A DNA stretch of 64,000 bases, taken from the NCBI GenBank assembly GCA_004570425.1, contig SPQJ01000005.1, positions 1-64,000 of the forward strand, read 5' to 3'. This DNA is from Bacillus sp. AZ43 (GTDB lineage: Bacteria > Actinomycetota > Actinomycetes > Mycobacteriales > Geodermatophilaceae). Position numbers and translations under genes: made by a program. The notes under the pieces were generated by a model. It was not told the DNA's origin and did not search any database. It saw only the letters and a list, made by a program, of their open reading frames with translations. Positions 50,098-60,747 of the stretch are shown here, one piece after another; positions within the stretch are counted from its first letter, which is position 1; each line of letters starts with the position of its first letter.

Positions 50098-50834
50098 GCA
50101 CGATCCTCATCACGGGCGCCAGCGCCGGCCTGGGTGCCGAGATGGCCCGCCAGTTCGCCGCGCTCGGCCACGACCTGGCGCTGTGCGCGCGGCGCACCGA
50201 GCGGCTGGACGCCCTGGCGGAGGAGATCCGGACGGCGACCGGGCGCCGGGTCGAGACCGCCGCGCTGGACGTCACCGACGCCGACGCGGTCCCCGCCGTG
50301 TTCGGCCGGTTCGCCGAGGCCTTCGGCACGATCGACCGGGTGGTGGTCAACGCCGGTCTCGGCAAGGGCGCGCCGCTGGGCACCGGCCGGTCCGACGCCA
50401 ACCGCGAGACGGCCATGACGAACTTCGTCGGGGCGCTGGCGCAGTGCGAGGCGGCGCTGGAGATCTTCCGTCGTCAGCGCCGAGGGCACCTGGTGCTGAT
50501 CTCCTCGATGTCGGCGCTGCGCGGGATGCGGAAGTCGATGACCACCTACGCGGCCACCAAGGCCGGCGTCGCGTCCCTCGCCGAGGGCCTGCGGTCCGAG
50601 CGCATCCCGGGGCTCGACGTGTCGGTGATCTACCCCGGCTACATCCGCTCGGAGATGAACGAGCACGTGCAGCAGAAGACGCGGTTCATGGTCGACACGA
50701 CCACCGGGGTGCGGAGCATGGTGGCCGCCATCGAGGCCCGGCGGACCAGGGCCTACGTCCCCGCCTGGCCGTGGGTGCCGATCGGGTTCGCCATGCGGGT
50801 GCTGCCGCTGTCGGTCGTCCGGAAGCTCACGTGA
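50094..50834 (+). CDS. SDR oxidoreductase
   Basis: The protein is 246 aa from GTG 50094. It has 'ILITGASAGLGAEMARQFAA', 'VVNAGLGKG', Ser in 'VLISSMSALRG' and YxxxK as YAATK, plus 'VSVIYPGYIRSEMNE'. A cationic patch after the second strand (CARRTERLDAL) suggests NADP(H). It is coupled to both neighbours. Confidence 0.87.
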   Translation: MSTILITGASAGLGAEMARQFAALGHDLALCARRTERLDALAEEIRTATGRRVETAALDVTDADAVPAVFGRFAEAFGTIDRVVVNAGLGKGAPLGTGRSDANRETAMTNFVGALAQCEAALEIFRRQRRGHLVLISSMSALRGMRKSMTTYAATKAGVASLAEGLRSERIPGLDVSVIYPGYIRSEMNEHVQQKTRFMVDTTTGVRSMVAAIEARRTRAYVPAWPWVPIGFAMRVLPLSVVRKLT

Positions 50835-51967
50835 CGGCGCCGGGCACCGGTGACGCGCGGGAGGTCAGGGCCGAGGACGCCTTCGACGTCCCGAAGATGG
50901 CGACCTGGCTGACCGGCCACGCCGCCACCGCGGACGCCGGGGTCGATCTCGGCGCGGTCCCGGAGGTGCGCCAGTTCTCCGGTGGCGTCTCGAACCTGAC
51001 GTACCAGCTGCGCTACCCCGGAGGAGACCTGATCCTCCGCCGGCCGCCGAAGGGGACCCACCACAAGGGCGCGCACGACATGGCCCGGGAGCACCGCGTC
51101 CAGACCGCGCTCGGCCGGGTCCTCCCCTACGTCCCGCGGACCGTGGCCCTCTGCGAGGACCCGTCGGTCATCGGCACGCCGTTCTACGTGATGCAGCGGA
51201 TCGAGGGCCCCATCCCCCGCAAGGAGCTGCCGCGGGGCATCCGGCTCGACCCGGACGAGGTGGCCACCCTCTGCCGCAACGTGATCGACCTGCTGGTGGA
51301 GCTGCACGGGGTGGACGTCGCCGCGTCCGGCCTGGCCGACCTGGGCAAGGGGCCGGGCTACGTCCGGCGACAGGTCGAGGGCTGGTCCGAGCGCTACCGC
51401 CGGGCCCGTACCTGGAACGTCGGCAGCTTCGAGCGCGTCATGCACTGGCTGGACGCCAACCAGCCCGCTGACCGGCCGCACACGCTGGTGCACAACGACT
51501 TCCGCTTCGACAACGTCGTCCTCGACCCGGCGGACCCCACCCGGCCGATCGGGCTGCTCGACTGGGAGCTGGCCACCGTCGGCGACCCGCTGATGGACCT
51601 CGCCGGCACGCTGGGCTACTGGGTGCAGCCGGGCGACGGACGGCTCCTGCAGGCATTCCGCCGCCAGCCGACGCACCTGCCGGGGATGATGACCCGCGAG
51701 CAGGTCGTCGCCCACTACGCGGAGCGGACCGGGATCGCGGTGACCAACCGGGAGTGGGCCTGGTACGAGGTGTTCGGCCTGTTCCGCGTGGCCGTCATCG
51801 CCCAGCAGGTGTACCAGCGGTACCTGACCGGTCAGACGACGAACCGGCAGTTCCGCTCGTTCGGCGTCGCCGTCGTCCTGCTGGAGCTGCGGTGCCGCCG
51901 GCTGATCGCCCGCGCGCGGCGGATGGACGCCGCCCGCGCGGCCGCTCCGGTCGGGGCTCCTAGCTGA
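50831..51967 (+). CDS. Phosphotransferase family protein (ACAD10-kinase-like)
   Basis: The protein is 378 aa. The aminoglycoside-phosphotransferase-type fold has 'FSGGVSNLTYQLRYPGGDLI' as nucleotide loop, the catalytic loop 'LVHNDFRFDNVVLDP' (HND...N) and 'LLDWELATVGDPLMDLAGTL' (DWE, DPL). This branch matches the kinase domain of ACAD10/11 that phosphorylates 4-hydroxyacyl-CoA. Coupling to two SDRs fits hydroxy-acyl catabolism, but the substrate is not proven. Confidence 0.85.
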   Translation: MTAPGTGDAREVRAEDAFDVPKMATWLTGHAATADAGVDLGAVPEVRQFSGGVSNLTYQLRYPGGDLILRRPPKGTHHKGAHDMAREHRVQTALGRVLPYVPRTVALCEDPSVIGTPFYVMQRIEGPIPRKELPRGIRLDPDEVATLCRNVIDLLVELHGVDVAASGLADLGKGPGYVRRQVEGWSERYRRARTWNVGSFERVMHWLDANQPADRPHTLVHNDFRFDNVVLDPADPTRPIGLLDWELATVGDPLMDLAGTLGYWVQPGDGRLLQAFRRQPTHLPGMMTREQVVAHYAERTGIAVTNREWAWYEVFGLFRVAVIAQQVYQRYLTGQTTNRQFRSFGVAVVLLELRCRRLIARARRMDAARAAAPVGAPS

Positions 51968-52169
51968 CGCGTTCGGGCGCGGGGTCGTCGGAGTCCCGTC
52001 CCCTGCGCGAGCGCGCGTCGAGGTACGCCTGCCACTCCGAGCGCTCCCCCTCGTCGGACCGGTTCGCCGACACCAGGACGAAGGCCACGGCGACGACGAC
52101 CACCACGACGAGCCCGGTCAGGATGAACTCCCACCCGAACAGGAGCGGGACCGTCATGCCACCGGGCAT
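51960..52169 (-). CDS. Small single-helix membrane protein
   Basis: The protein is 65 or 69 aa (ATG 52157 or 52169). One hydrophobic helix, 'FILTGLVVVVVVAVAFVLVS', is followed by a charged cytoplasmic tail with 'SEWQAYLDARSRR'. The tail pattern is common in actinobacterial small membrane proteins of unknown role. Its stop overlaps the convergent phosphotransferase stop by 8 bp. Confidence 0.6.
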   Translation of the reverse strand: MPGGMTVPLLFGWEFILTGLVVVVVVAVAFVLVSANRSDEGERSEWQAYLDARSRRGRDSDDPAPERVS

Positions 52170-52413
52170 CGGCGGGGTCGTCTCTGCAGCCACGGAGAGA
52201 GGGTGACCGGCGCCGGCACGGGCCATGCGTGCCCGATCGGTCGTCTCACCCGAGCGGGCGAGGTCACGCACAGCGACGGCGACGGCGGTCGCCACCGGGC
52301 CGGGCGGCGATGCCGCCCCCTCCGGGTGAGACCGCCCCGGCACGGCGGCGCGCGGCGGGTCGTCCGGCCGTAGCGTCGCTCTCTCAGCCCGGACTGCGTG
52401 GGGAGGCAGGGGG

Positions 52414-53361
52414 ATGACCATCGAGCTGCACGCCGGTCACGACGTCGACCGGACGCACCCGAACGTGTCCGGGGACCTCCCGACCGTGCTCCAGGCGGGG
52501 CCCATGTTCCGTCGTGCCATCGCCGGCTACGACCGCTTCCAGGTCGACACCTACGTGCGCTGGGCCGAGGACGAGCTCGCCGCGGCCGATCGGGAGCGGG
52601 AGCACCTGCTGACCCGGTCGGTCGCGACGCAGACCGCGCTCGACGAGGCCCGGGAGCTGCTCGCGCACTCGACCGCGGCCGGCGGGTTCCTCGACGTCTC
52701 CGACCGCATCGGTGCGCTGCTCGCCGCCGCGGCCGACGAGGCCGAGGGCCTGCGGGCCGAGGCAGCGGCCGAGCGCGCCGCCGCCGCCGAGCAGGCGGCG
52801 GAGGCGGTCGCCCGGGCGGAGCTGTCCCTCGAGGAGGCGCGCGCGGAGGCGGCGCGGACGATCGCCGAGGCCGGCACCCGGGCCGACGGGCTGCTCGCCG
52901 AGGCCGCCGGGACCGTGGCCGACGCCGAGCGCACGCTGGCCGCGGCACGGGCCGCGGCCGACGCCCGGCTCGCGCAGGTGGACCGCGCCGAGCAGCGGGC
53001 CGCCGAGGACGCGGAACGGGTGCTGCAGGCCGCCGCGACCGAGGCGGACGCCGTGCTGCTGCGCGCCCGCGACGAGGTCCTCCGCATGCTGGCCGGCGGA
53101 CGGGAGGAACGCCGCCGGGCCGACGAGGAGGCGGCCGCGCTCCGCGAGCGTCTGGACCGCGACGCCGCCGGCCGGCGGGCCGCCCTGCTCGCGGAGGTCG
53201 CCGAGCTCGAGCGCCGACGCGCGACCCTGCTGGCCGAGCTGGACCGCGCCGACCGGCCGGTGCCTGCCCCGCCGCGCAGCCTCGCGGTCGTCGTGCGGGG
53301 CCACGTCGAGCGGTTGGTCCGCCCCGGTCCGCCCCGCGCGTCCTGGCGGAGCGGCGTCTAG
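52414..53361 (+). CDS. DivIVA/Wag31-like coiled-coil protein
   Basis: The protein is 315 aa. After about 28 residues comes a DivIVA-like start, 'MFRRAIAGYDRFQVDTYVRW', then an Ala/Glu/Arg-rich coiled coil from about 40 to 285 (many AEA-heptads). The C-terminus is basic. Such proteins localise to poles or septa or scaffold the envelope. The long 'AEAERAAA' repeats make it extremely alanine-rich. Confidence 0.75.
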   Translation: MTIELHAGHDVDRTHPNVSGDLPTVLQAGPMFRRAIAGYDRFQVDTYVRWAEDELAAADREREHLLTRSVATQTALDEARELLAHSTAAGGFLDVSDRIGALLAAAADEAEGLRAEAAAERAAAAEQAAEAVARAELSLEEARAEAARTIAEAGTRADGLLAEAAGTVADAERTLAAARAAADARLAQVDRAEQRAAEDAERVLQAAATEADAVLLRARDEVLRMLAGGREERRRADEEAAALRERLDRDAAGRRAALLAEVAELERRRATLLAELDRADRPVPAPPRSLAVVVRGHVERLVRPGPPRASWRSGV

Positions 53362-53687
53362 CGGCCCAGCAGCCGGACGGCGCAGGCGACGGGCGTGCGC
53401 ACCGACCAGCTCGCCAGCCGCCAGGGCAGGCTCGACGCGGCCCGCGCCGCCCGGACGCCGAACCGCCACAGGTCGGCGTACTCCGCCGGCCGGGGGCCGT
53501 CCGCGCGCACGGGCTCGGTCGCGGCCACCGGTGCGTCGGGCAGCAGCAGGTCGACGGCCGACCGCCGGCGTGGCGCCCGCAGCGAGTCGAAGGACGGGAT
53601 GGCGGGGGCCTCGGGGAACCCGTCGGCATCGGTGGCGAACAGGGCGCCGGGGCGATCGTGCGAGCGGTCGTCCGGGGTCTTCGGCAT
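53358..53687 (-). CDS. Hypothetical protein
   Basis: The protein is 109 aa. An acidic, proline-rich N-terminal half is followed by a helical basic C-terminus (FGVRAARAASSLPWRLASWS). No family was recognised. It converges on the DivIVA-like gene with a 4-bp stop overlap, and the ATG at 53687 has an upstream GAGGGACC site. Confidence 0.55.
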   Translation of the reverse strand: MPKTPDDRSHDRPGALFATDADGFPEAPAIPSFDSLRAPRRRSAVDLLLPDAPVAATEPVRADGPRPAEYADLWRFGVRAARAASSLPWRLASWSVRTPVACAVRLLGR

Positions 53688-53748
53688 GGTCCCTCCACGG
53701 TAGGGGTCCGGCGGCCGGCCGCCACCCGGGGGTCACCGCCCGGCGGGG

Positions 53749-54486
53749 TCACCCGGCCAGGTCGTCTGCGATCGCGGCGGCGACGGCGGTGAGCGCCGCA
53801 CCCCACTGCGGCAGGGCGTCGCGGGAGAACCGGACGCTCGGGAGGGCCACCGAGACGGCGGCCGGCGGTCCCTCGCCGCCCGACGGGACCGCCGCGCCGA
53901 CGGCGGTCAGGCCGGCCTCCGTCTGCTCCTCGTTGACGGCGAACCCCCGACGGCGGATGGTGCGCAGCTCGCGCAGCAGCTGCGCAGCGGCCGGCTCGCC
54001 CAGGTCGCCGAGGATCTCCGCGAGGGTCTCGGGCGGCAGGCCGGCGAGCAGGGCCTTGCCCCCGGAGGTGTCCCGTGCCGGGAGGGTGCGACCGGTGCGG
54101 TCGCCGACGCGGAGCACGTGACCGCACTCGACGGTGGCGACGAACCGGACGTCGGCCCCGGCGAGCACCATCAGGTTGGCCGTCTCCCCCAGCCGGTCCA
54201 CTAGCTCGCGCAGGTGCGGCAGGGCCACCTCCCGCAGCCGGCCCACGGTCGCCCGGGGCACGACGCCGCCCCGCAGGAGCGGTCCGGGCCCGTAGCGGCG
54301 GTCGGCCAGCTGCTCGGCGAAGTCCCGGTACACGAGCATCCCGAGCAGCCGGTGCGCCGTGGACGCCGAGACACCGAGCCGAGCCGCCGCGTCGGTCACC
54401 CGCAGCGGCCCCTCCTGCTGCAGCACGGTGGCCAGCAGCAGCGCGGAGTCGACCGACGCGATCGCGTACGGCGGCTTGTTCCTCAC
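53749..54486 (-). CDS. IclR-family regulator
   Basis: The protein is 245 aa from GTG 54486. The N-terminal winged helix is 'LRVTDAAARLGVSASTAHRL', and the C-terminal effector domain has 'ANLMVLAGADVRFVATVECG' and 'GRTLPARDTSGGKALLAGLP'. It is divergent, by 18 bp, from the FAD monooxygenase, so that gene is a likely target and an aromatic compound a likely effector. Confidence 0.88.
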   Translation of the reverse strand: MRNKPPYAIASVDSALLLATVLQQEGPLRVTDAAARLGVSASTAHRLLGMLVYRDFAEQLADRRYGPGPLLRGGVVPRATVGRLREVALPHLRELVDRLGETANLMVLAGADVRFVATVECGHVLRVGDRTGRTLPARDTSGGKALLAGLPPETLAEILGDLGEPAAAQLLRELRTIRRRGFAVNEEQTEAGLTAVGAAVPSGGEGPPAAVSVALPSVRFSRDALPQWGAALTAVAAAIADDLAG

Positions 54487-54504
54487 AGCAGAAAATGCTA
54501 TCCC

Positions 54505-56448
54505 ATGGCGCAGAACGCCCGGCACGGTCGGCGCATGCAGTTCTACCTGGACGGCTACCGGCCCGGGGACCCGTTCGTCGCCGACCCGGACCCCGCGGTG
54601 ACCGCGCGAGCGGAGGGCCTGCCCGACGAGGTCGACGTCCTGATCGTCGGCTGCGGACCGGCCGGGATGGTGCTGGCCGCGCAGCTGGCGCAGTTCCCCG
54701 ACATCCGGACAGCGATCGTCGACCGGCGCAGCGGCCCGCTCGCCGTGGGCCAGGCCGACGGCGTGGCCTGCCGCACCGTGGAGATGTTCGAGGCGTTCGG
54801 GCTGGCCGACCAGCTCGTCGCCGAGGCGTACTGGGTCAACGAGGTGTCCTTCTGGCGCCCGGACCCCGCCGAACGCGGCCGGATCACCCGGACCGGGCGC
54901 GTCCAGGACGTCGAGGACGGGCTGTCGGAGTTCCCCCACGTCATCGTCAACCAGGCCCGGATGCTGGCCTGGTTGCGGGAGCACATGGCGAGGTCGGCCA
55001 GCCGCCTCGAGCCGTTCTACGGCCTGCAGGCCGCCGACGTGCAGGTGGACCCGGACGGCGACCGCCCGGTGACCGTCACCCTCGCCCACGTCGCCGACGG
55101 CCGGGAGACCGGCGGGACGTCGACCGTCCGCGCCCGGTACGTCGTGGGCTGCGACGGCGCCCGCAGCCGGGTCCGCGACGCGATCGGCCGGGAACTGGTC
55201 GGCGACCCGATGAACCAGTCGTGGGGCGTGATGGACGTCCTCGCCGTCACCGACTTCCCCGACATCCGGCTCAAGTGCGCGATCCACTCGGCCAACCAGG
55301 GAAACCTGCTGATCATCCCCCGCGAGGGCGGTTACCTGGTGCGCCTGTACATCGAGCTCGACCAGGTCGCCGACGCCGAGCTGCTGGACCGGCGGAACGT
55401 CACGCCGGAGAAGCTGGCCGCGGTGGCCAACCGGATCATGGCGCCCTACACGATCGACGTGAAGGACGTCGGCTGGTGGTCGGTGTACGAGATCGGCCAG
55501 CGCCTGTGCGACAGGTTCGACGACGTCCCGGCCGGGGACACCGGCGCCCGGCTCCCGCACGTCTTCATCGCGGGCGACGCCTGCCACACGCACAGCGCCA
55601 AGGCCGGCCAGGGCATGAACGTGTCGATGGCCGACGCGTGGAACCTCGGCTGGAAGCTGGCCTCCGTGCTCCGCGGCACCGCGCGCCCCGAGCTGCTGCA
55701 CACGTACTCGGAGGAGCGGCAGGCCGTCGCCCAGGAGCTCATCGACTTCGACCGCGAGTTCGCCCGGATGTTCAGCGCGGCGCCGAAGGAGTCCGACGAC
55801 GCCGAGGAGGGCGTGGACCCGGAGGAGTTCCAGCGCTACTTCGTCCGGCAGGGCCGGTTCACCGCCGGTGTCGCGACCCGGTACGCGCACTCCATGATCA
55901 CCGGCCCCGGCACCCACCAGCACCTCGCCACGGGCCTGACCGTCGGGATGCGCTTCCACTCCGCGCCGGTGATCCGGCTGGCCGACGCCAAGCCGGTCCA
56001 CCTCGGCCACGCCGCCCGTGCCGACGGCGCCTGGCGGCTCTACGTGTTCGCCGACGCGGGTGCGCCCACGGGCGCGGGCTCCCCGGCCGGGGAGCTGTTC
56101 GAGCACCTGGCGTCGGACGCCTCCCCGCTGCGCCGCTTCACCCCGGCGGGCGCCGACCCCGACTCGGTGATCGACGTGCGCGCGGTCTTCCAGCACGGGC
56201 ACCGCAAGCTGTCCGTCGACGCCCTGCCGCCGGTGCTGCTGCCGCGCAAGGGCTCGCTCGGGCTCGTCGACTACGAGAAGGCGTTCTGCCCCGACCCGGC
56301 CTCGGACGTCTTCGACCTCCGCGGCATCGACCGGGCCGGCTGCGTCGTCGTCGTCCGTCCGGACCAGTACGTCGCCCACGTGCTGCCGCTGGACGCCCAC
56401 GAGGAGCTGACCGACTTCCTCGCCGGCGTCCTGGTCGCGGCGTCCTGA
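54505..56448 (+). CDS. FAD-dependent aromatic monooxygenase (phenol hydroxylase-like)
   Basis: The protein is 647 aa (or 637 from ATG 54535). FAD motifs: '[20 protein letters not shown]' near residue 45, '[16 protein letters not shown]', and '[20 protein letters not shown]'. A C-terminal thioredoxin-like dimerisation domain (from about 530) fits phenol 2-monooxygenase and 3-hydroxybenzoate hydroxylase types. It probably hydroxylates a phenolic ring with NADPH and O2. Confidence 0.87.
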   Translation: MAQNARHGRRMQFYLDGYRPGDPFVADPDPAVTARAEGLPDEVDVLIVGCGPAGMVLAAQLAQFPDIRTAIVDRRSGPLAVGQADGVACRTVEMFEAFGLADQLVAEAYWVNEVSFWRPDPAERGRITRTGRVQDVEDGLSEFPHVIVNQARMLAWLREHMARSASRLEPFYGLQAADVQVDPDGDRPVTVTLAHVADGRETGGTSTVRARYVVGCDGARSRVRDAIGRELVGDPMNQSWGVMDVLAVTDFPDIRLKCAIHSANQGNLLIIPREGGYLVRLYIELDQVADAELLDRRNVTPEKLAAVANRIMAPYTIDVKDVGWWSVYEIGQRLCDRFDDVPAGDTGARLPHVFIAGDACHTHSAKAGQGMNVSMADAWNLGWKLASVLRGTARPELLHTYSEERQAVAQELIDFDREFARMFSAAPKESDDAEEGVDPEEFQRYFVRQGRFTAGVATRYAHSMITGPGTHQHLATGLTVGMRFHSAPVIRLADAKPVHLGHAARADGAWRLYVFADAGAPTGAGSPAGELFEHLASDASPLRRFTPAGADPDSVIDVRAVFQHGHRKLSVDALPPVLLPRKGSLGLVDYEKAFCPDPASDVFDLRGIDRAGCVVVVRPDQYVAHVLPLDAHEELTDFLAGVLVAAS

Positions 56449-56497
56449 GCCCGTCGGCGCCCCGCGGCGACCGGGATCCGCACGTACCCTCGGACCG

Positions 56498-57964
56498 GTG
56501 AGCGTCGCACCGCCTCCGACCGTGGTCCTCGGCGACCGGTTCGCCCGCGAGCTGCCGGAGCTGGCGGTCCACTGGCGGGCCGAGGACGCCCCGGAGCCGC
56601 GCCTGCTCGCCCTGGACGAGGCGCTGGCGGAGGAGCTGGGGCTCGACCCCGCCTGGCTGCGCACGCCCGAGGGGATCGGTCTCCTGGTGGGCACCGACGT
56701 CCCGGAAGGGGCCGACCCGGTGGCGCAGGCCTACGCCGGTCACCAGTTCGGCGGCTACTCCCCCCGCCTCGGCGACGGCCGCGCGCTGCTGCTCGGCGAG
56801 CTCACCGACCGCGAGGGACGGCTGCGCGACCTGCACCTCAAGGGCTCGGGCCGCACACCGTTCGCCCGCGGCGGCGACGGCCTGGCCGCCGTCGGGCCGA
56901 TGCTGCGCGAGTACGTCGTCAGCACGGCGATGCACGCCCTCGGGATCCCCACCACCCGCTCGCTCGCCGTCGTGGCCACCGGCCAGGACGTGGCCCGCGA
57001 GACGATGCTGCCCGGCGCCGTGCTCGCGCGGGTGGCCAGCAGCCACCTGCGGGTCGGCACCTTCCAGTACGCGGCGGCGACCCGCGACGTGGAACTGCTG
57101 CGCCGCCTGGCCGACCACGCGATCGACCGCCACCACCCGGCGGCCCGCGAGGCGGAGAACCCCTACCTCGCCCTCTACGAGGCGGTGGTCGGCGCCCAGG
57201 CCGAGCTCGTCGCCCGGTGGATGCTGGTCGGCTTCGTCCACGGCGTGATGAACACCGACAACATGACGATCTCCGGGGAGACGATCGACTACGGCCCCTG
57301 CGCCTTCCTCGACGCCTACGACCCCGCCACCGTCTACAGCTCCATCGACCACAGCGGGCGCTACGCCTACGGCAACCAGCCGATCGTGGCCGAGTGGAAC
57401 CTCGCCCGGCTGGCCGAGGCGATGCTGCCCCTGCTGCACGACGACCAGCAGCAGCAGGCGATCGACCTCGCCGTCGCCGCGCTCGGCACCTTCCGCCCGC
57501 GGTACAACGCCGTCTGGTCGGCCGGCATGCGCGCCAAGCTGGGCCTGCCGGAGGGACTCGACGAGGCGGTGTCCGGGGCGCTGGTCGACGAGCTGCTCGA
57601 CCTGCTCGTGAAGAACCACGTCGACGCCACCTCGTTCTACCGGCGGCTCGCCACGGCCGCCCGCGGGGACGCCGAGCCGGTGCGGCTGCTCGTCCTCGAC
57701 CTGGCGGGGCTGGACTCCTGGCTGGAGCGCTGGCGGGCCCTCTCCCCCGACGCCGACCTCATGGACCGGACCAACCCGGTCTACATCCCGCGCAACCACC
57801 TCGTCGAGGAGGCCCTGGACGCCGCGACCGCCGGCGACCTCGGCCTGCTGGAGCAGCTGGTGGACGCGGTGTCGGCCCCCTTCGAGGAGCGGTCCGGGCT
57901 GGAGCGCTACGCGGAGCCCGCGCCGGAGGACTTCGGCCGGTACCGGACCTTCTGCGGGACCTGA
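56498..57964 (+). CDS. selO: Protein adenylyltransferase SelO (YdiU)
   Basis: The protein is 488 aa. The pseudokinase-like fold with inverted ATP has '[20 protein letters not shown]', '[20 protein letters not shown]', '[20 protein letters not shown]' and '[14 protein letters not shown]'. The C-terminal Cys in 'YRTFCGT' corresponds to the selenocysteine of eukaryotic SELENOO. It AMPylates proteins, linked to redox stress. Confidence 0.94.
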   Translation: MSVAPPPTVVLGDRFARELPELAVHWRAEDAPEPRLLALDEALAEELGLDPAWLRTPEGIGLLVGTDVPEGADPVAQAYAGHQFGGYSPRLGDGRALLLGELTDREGRLRDLHLKGSGRTPFARGGDGLAAVGPMLREYVVSTAMHALGIPTTRSLAVVATGQDVARETMLPGAVLARVASSHLRVGTFQYAAATRDVELLRRLADHAIDRHHPAAREAENPYLALYEAVVGAQAELVARWMLVGFVHGVMNTDNMTISGETIDYGPCAFLDAYDPATVYSSIDHSGRYAYGNQPIVAEWNLARLAEAMLPLLHDDQQQQAIDLAVAALGTFRPRYNAVWSAGMRAKLGLPEGLDEAVSGALVDELLDLLVKNHVDATSFYRRLATAARGDAEPVRLLVLDLAGLDSWLERWRALSPDADLMDRTNPVYIPRNHLVEEALDAATAGDLGLLEQLVDAVSAPFEERSGLERYAEPAPEDFGRYRTFCGT

Positions 57965-58012
57965 CCCCGCGGGTCGCGCATGATCGGTGCCGCGACCGAC
58001 GAGAGGACCGTC

Positions 58013-59047
58013 ATGCCCGCCCAGCTCCCGCCGCTGCCCACCATGGTGGTCGGCAGCCTGCCCCAGCCCGACTGGCTGATCGACCGCGACCGCCTGGGCC
58101 ACCAGTTCCCGCCACGCGTGCGCGCCGCCGAGCTGTGGCGGATCCCGCCGGACCTCCTGCGGGAGGCCCAGGACGACGCCACCCTGGCCGCCATCCGCGC
58201 GCAGGAGGAGGCCGGGCTGGACGTCGTCACCGACGGCGAGATCCGGCGCGAGTCGTACTCCAACCACTTCGCCACCGCGCTGGAGGGGCTGGACCTGGAG
58301 CACCCCGGTTCCGTCCGCAACCGCTCCGGCATCGACATCCCGGTGCCGCGGGTGACCGGCGACATCCGGCGGGCGGCCCCGGTGCAGGTCGACGACGTCC
58401 GCTTCCTGCGCGCGCACACCGACCGCGCCGTGAAGATCACCGTGCCGGGGCCGTTCACCATGGCGCAGCAGGCGCAGAACGACCACTACCCCGACGACCG
58501 GTCACTGGCCCTGGCCTACGCCGACGTCGTCCGGGAGGAGATCGCGGACCTGTTCGCCGCCGGCGCCGACATCGTCCAGGTCGACGAGCCGTGGCTGCAG
58601 GCCCGGCCGGACGTCGCCCGGAAGTACGGCGCCGAGGCGCTCACCCGCGCCATCGAGGGGGCGGCCGGCCCGGTGCACGTGCACCTGTGCTTCGGCTACG
58701 CCGCGATGGTGGCCGACCGGCCGGAGGGCTACTCCTTCCTCCCCGAACTGGCCGACACCCCCGCCGACACCATCTCGGTGGAGACGGCGCAGTCGCACCT
58801 GGACCCCACGACCCTCGCGCCGCTGCGCGGCAAGGGCATCGCGCTCGGCGTGCTCGACCTGTCCACCCCGGAGGTGGAGACGCCGGAGGTCGTCGCCGAC
58901 CGGGTGCGGCGGGCGCTGGACCACGTCGACGTCGACCGGCTCGTCCTCTCCAGCGACTGCGGGCTGAAGTACCTGCCGCGGGAGTCCGCCGCCGGGAAGA
59001 TGCGTTCCCTCGCCCGGGCCGCCGCCGTCCTCCGCGCCGAGCTCTGA
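58013..59047 (+). CDS. MetE C-terminal-like methyltransferase (cobalamin-independent)
   Basis: The protein is 344 aa from ATG 58013 (GAGAGGACCGTC). It is shorter than MetE (about 750 aa) and has only the catalytic barrel. Zinc ligands are suggested by 'VHVHLCFGYAAM' (His, Cys) and 'LVLSSDCGLKYLP' (Cys), with 'ADIVQVDEPWLQ' lining the site. Such core proteins methylate homocysteine or related thiols. Confidence 0.83.
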   Translation: MPAQLPPLPTMVVGSLPQPDWLIDRDRLGHQFPPRVRAAELWRIPPDLLREAQDDATLAAIRAQEEAGLDVVTDGEIRRESYSNHFATALEGLDLEHPGSVRNRSGIDIPVPRVTGDIRRAAPVQVDDVRFLRAHTDRAVKITVPGPFTMAQQAQNDHYPDDRSLALAYADVVREEIADLFAAGADIVQVDEPWLQARPDVARKYGAEALTRAIEGAAGPVHVHLCFGYAAMVADRPEGYSFLPELADTPADTISVETAQSHLDPTTLAPLRGKGIALGVLDLSTPEVETPEVVADRVRRALDHVDVDRLVLSSDCGLKYLPRESAAGKMRSLARAAAVLRAEL

Positions 59048-59051
59048 CCGC

Positions 59052-60710
59052 TCAGCCGGCGTCCGCCCAGGAGCGGACGACGGCGACGTCGAGCGGGAAG
59101 TCCACCGGGAAGCCGCCGAACAGCAGCCGGCCGGCCTCGGCCGCGGCTGCCCGCACCTCGTCGGCCACCACGCCGGCGAGGTGCTCCGGGGTGTGCACCA
59201 CCACCTCGTCGTGCAGGAAGAACACCAGGTGCGGCCGCTGCTCCACGGGGCCGTCACCGCCCAGGCGCCACAGCCGGTTGCGCAGGTCGGCCAGCCAGCA
59301 CAGCGCCCACTCGGCCGCGGTGCCCTGGACGACGAAGTTGCGCGTGAACCGGCCCCACGCCCGGCGGCGGCGGTCGGCGTCGTCCCGCGGGCCGCGGTCC
59401 TCGGGCGGCTCGCCCAGGTCGGCCTCGTCGGACCGGGTCGCGGACGGCGAGGGGGACCCGCGCCCGAGCAGGGTGTGCACCACCTCGCCCCGCTCCCCAG
59501 CGCGGGCCGCCTCCTCGACGAGCGCGATCGCCCGCGGGTAGCGGCGGGCCAGCCGCGGCATCATCCGGCCGCTCTCCCCGCGGGTCCCGCCGTACATCGC
59601 GCCGAGGATGCCGACCTTCGCCTCCGCCCGGGTGGGAACCGCGCCGGCGGTGACCATGCCCTGGTACAGGTCCGTCGAGCGGGCGGCCTCGGCCATCGCG
59701 GTGTCCCCGCTCATCGCGGCGAGCACCCGCGGCTCCAGCTGGGCGACGTCGGCGACGACGAACCGCCAGCCGTCGTCGGCCACCGCGGCGGGACGGACCT
59801 GCGTGGGCACCGAGAGCGCACCCCCGCCGGTCGACGCCCATCGGCCGGTGACCACCCCGCCGGGGAGGAACCAGGGCCGGAACCGGCCGTCGCGCACCCA
59901 GGTGTCCAGCCACGCCCAGCCGTTGGCGGCGAGCAGCCGCGCCAGCCTCTTGTACTCGAGCAGCGGCGGGACGACGGGGTGGTCGACCTGCTCGAGCGTC
60001 CACGAGCGGGTGTCGGGCACCGGCAGCCCCGCGGCGCGGAGGGCGGCCAGCACGGCGGCGGGTGAGTCGGGATTGAGTCCGGGCGTCCCGAGCGCGGACC
60101 GGATCTCGACCGCCAGCGCTTCCAGGACCGCCGGTCGCTGCCCGGCCGGCGGGCGCGGTCCGAGCAGCCCGGTCAGCAGCCGGTCGTGGACGTCGGCCCG
60201 CCACGGCAGACCCGCGTGCGTCATCTCCGCCGCGACCAGCGCCCCCGAGGACTCCGCGGCCAGCAGCAGCGCCAGCCGGGCCCGCTCGGGCGACGCGGCC
60301 AGCGCCGCCTGCTGCCGCCGGTCCTCGGCGACCGGGTCGAGCAGGTCGGCCGGGTCGGCCAGGGGGAAGAGCCCCGGATCGGTGGCCGTCACCGGCTCCA
60401 GCACGTCCCAGCCCCCCGCGTCGGGGCCCGCCAGCAGCGACCGGTCCGCGAACGGCGACCGCCGGAGGACCGCGCGGGACAGCCGGAGGTCGGTGCAGCG
60501 GGCCACCCGGACACCGGCGGCCAGCAGCCCCGGGTACCAGCGCGTGGTGTCGTCCCAGACCCAGCGCACCGGCGCGGCCTCGTGCTCGGCCACGAACGCC
60601 GGCAGGGCGTCCGCGGCGAGCTCCGTGGCACCGACCGGGACGGCGTCGTCGTCGAGCTCGCGCGCCACGACGGCGCCCTCGCCGCGGCGCAGCAGCAGGA
60701 CGCGCTTCAC
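59052..60710 (-). CDS. Family A DNA polymerase (bifunctional 3'-5' exonuclease/polymerase type)
   Basis: The protein is 552 aa from GTG 60710. Polymerase motifs: A 'FVVADVAQLEPRVLAAMSGD', B 'RAEAKVGILGAMYGGTRGES', C 'LVFFLHDEVVVHTPE' (HDE). The N-terminal 190 residues resemble the exonuclease-like domain but lack clear DE...D acidic motifs. There is no 5'-3' nuclease domain. It is a second, shorter Pol I of actinobacteria, perhaps for repair. Confidence 0.88.
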   Translation of the reverse strand: MKRVLLLRRGEGAVVARELDDDAVPVGATELAADALPAFVAEHEAAPVRWVWDDTTRWYPGLLAAGVRVARCTDLRLSRAVLRRSPFADRSLLAGPDAGGWDVLEPVTATDPGLFPLADPADLLDPVAEDRRQQAALAASPERARLALLLAAESSGALVAAEMTHAGLPWRADVHDRLLTGLLGPRPPAGQRPAVLEALAVEIRSALGTPGLNPDSPAAVLAALRAAGLPVPDTRSWTLEQVDHPVVPPLLEYKRLARLLAANGWAWLDTWVRDGRFRPWFLPGGVVTGRWASTGGGALSVPTQVRPAAVADDGWRFVVADVAQLEPRVLAAMSGDTAMAEAARSTDLYQGMVTAGAVPTRAEAKVGILGAMYGGTRGESGRMMPRLARRYPRAIALVEEAARAGERGEVVHTLLGRGSPSPSATRSDEADLGEPPEDRGPRDDADRRRRAWGRFTRNFVVQGTAAEWALCWLADLRNRLWRLGGDGPVEQRPHLVFFLHDEVVVHTPEHLAGVVADEVRAAAAEAGRLLFGGFPVDFPLDVAVVRSWADAG

Positions 60711-60747
60711 CCGGGCAGTGTCGCCGAGGGGTCCGACGACCGGCCGG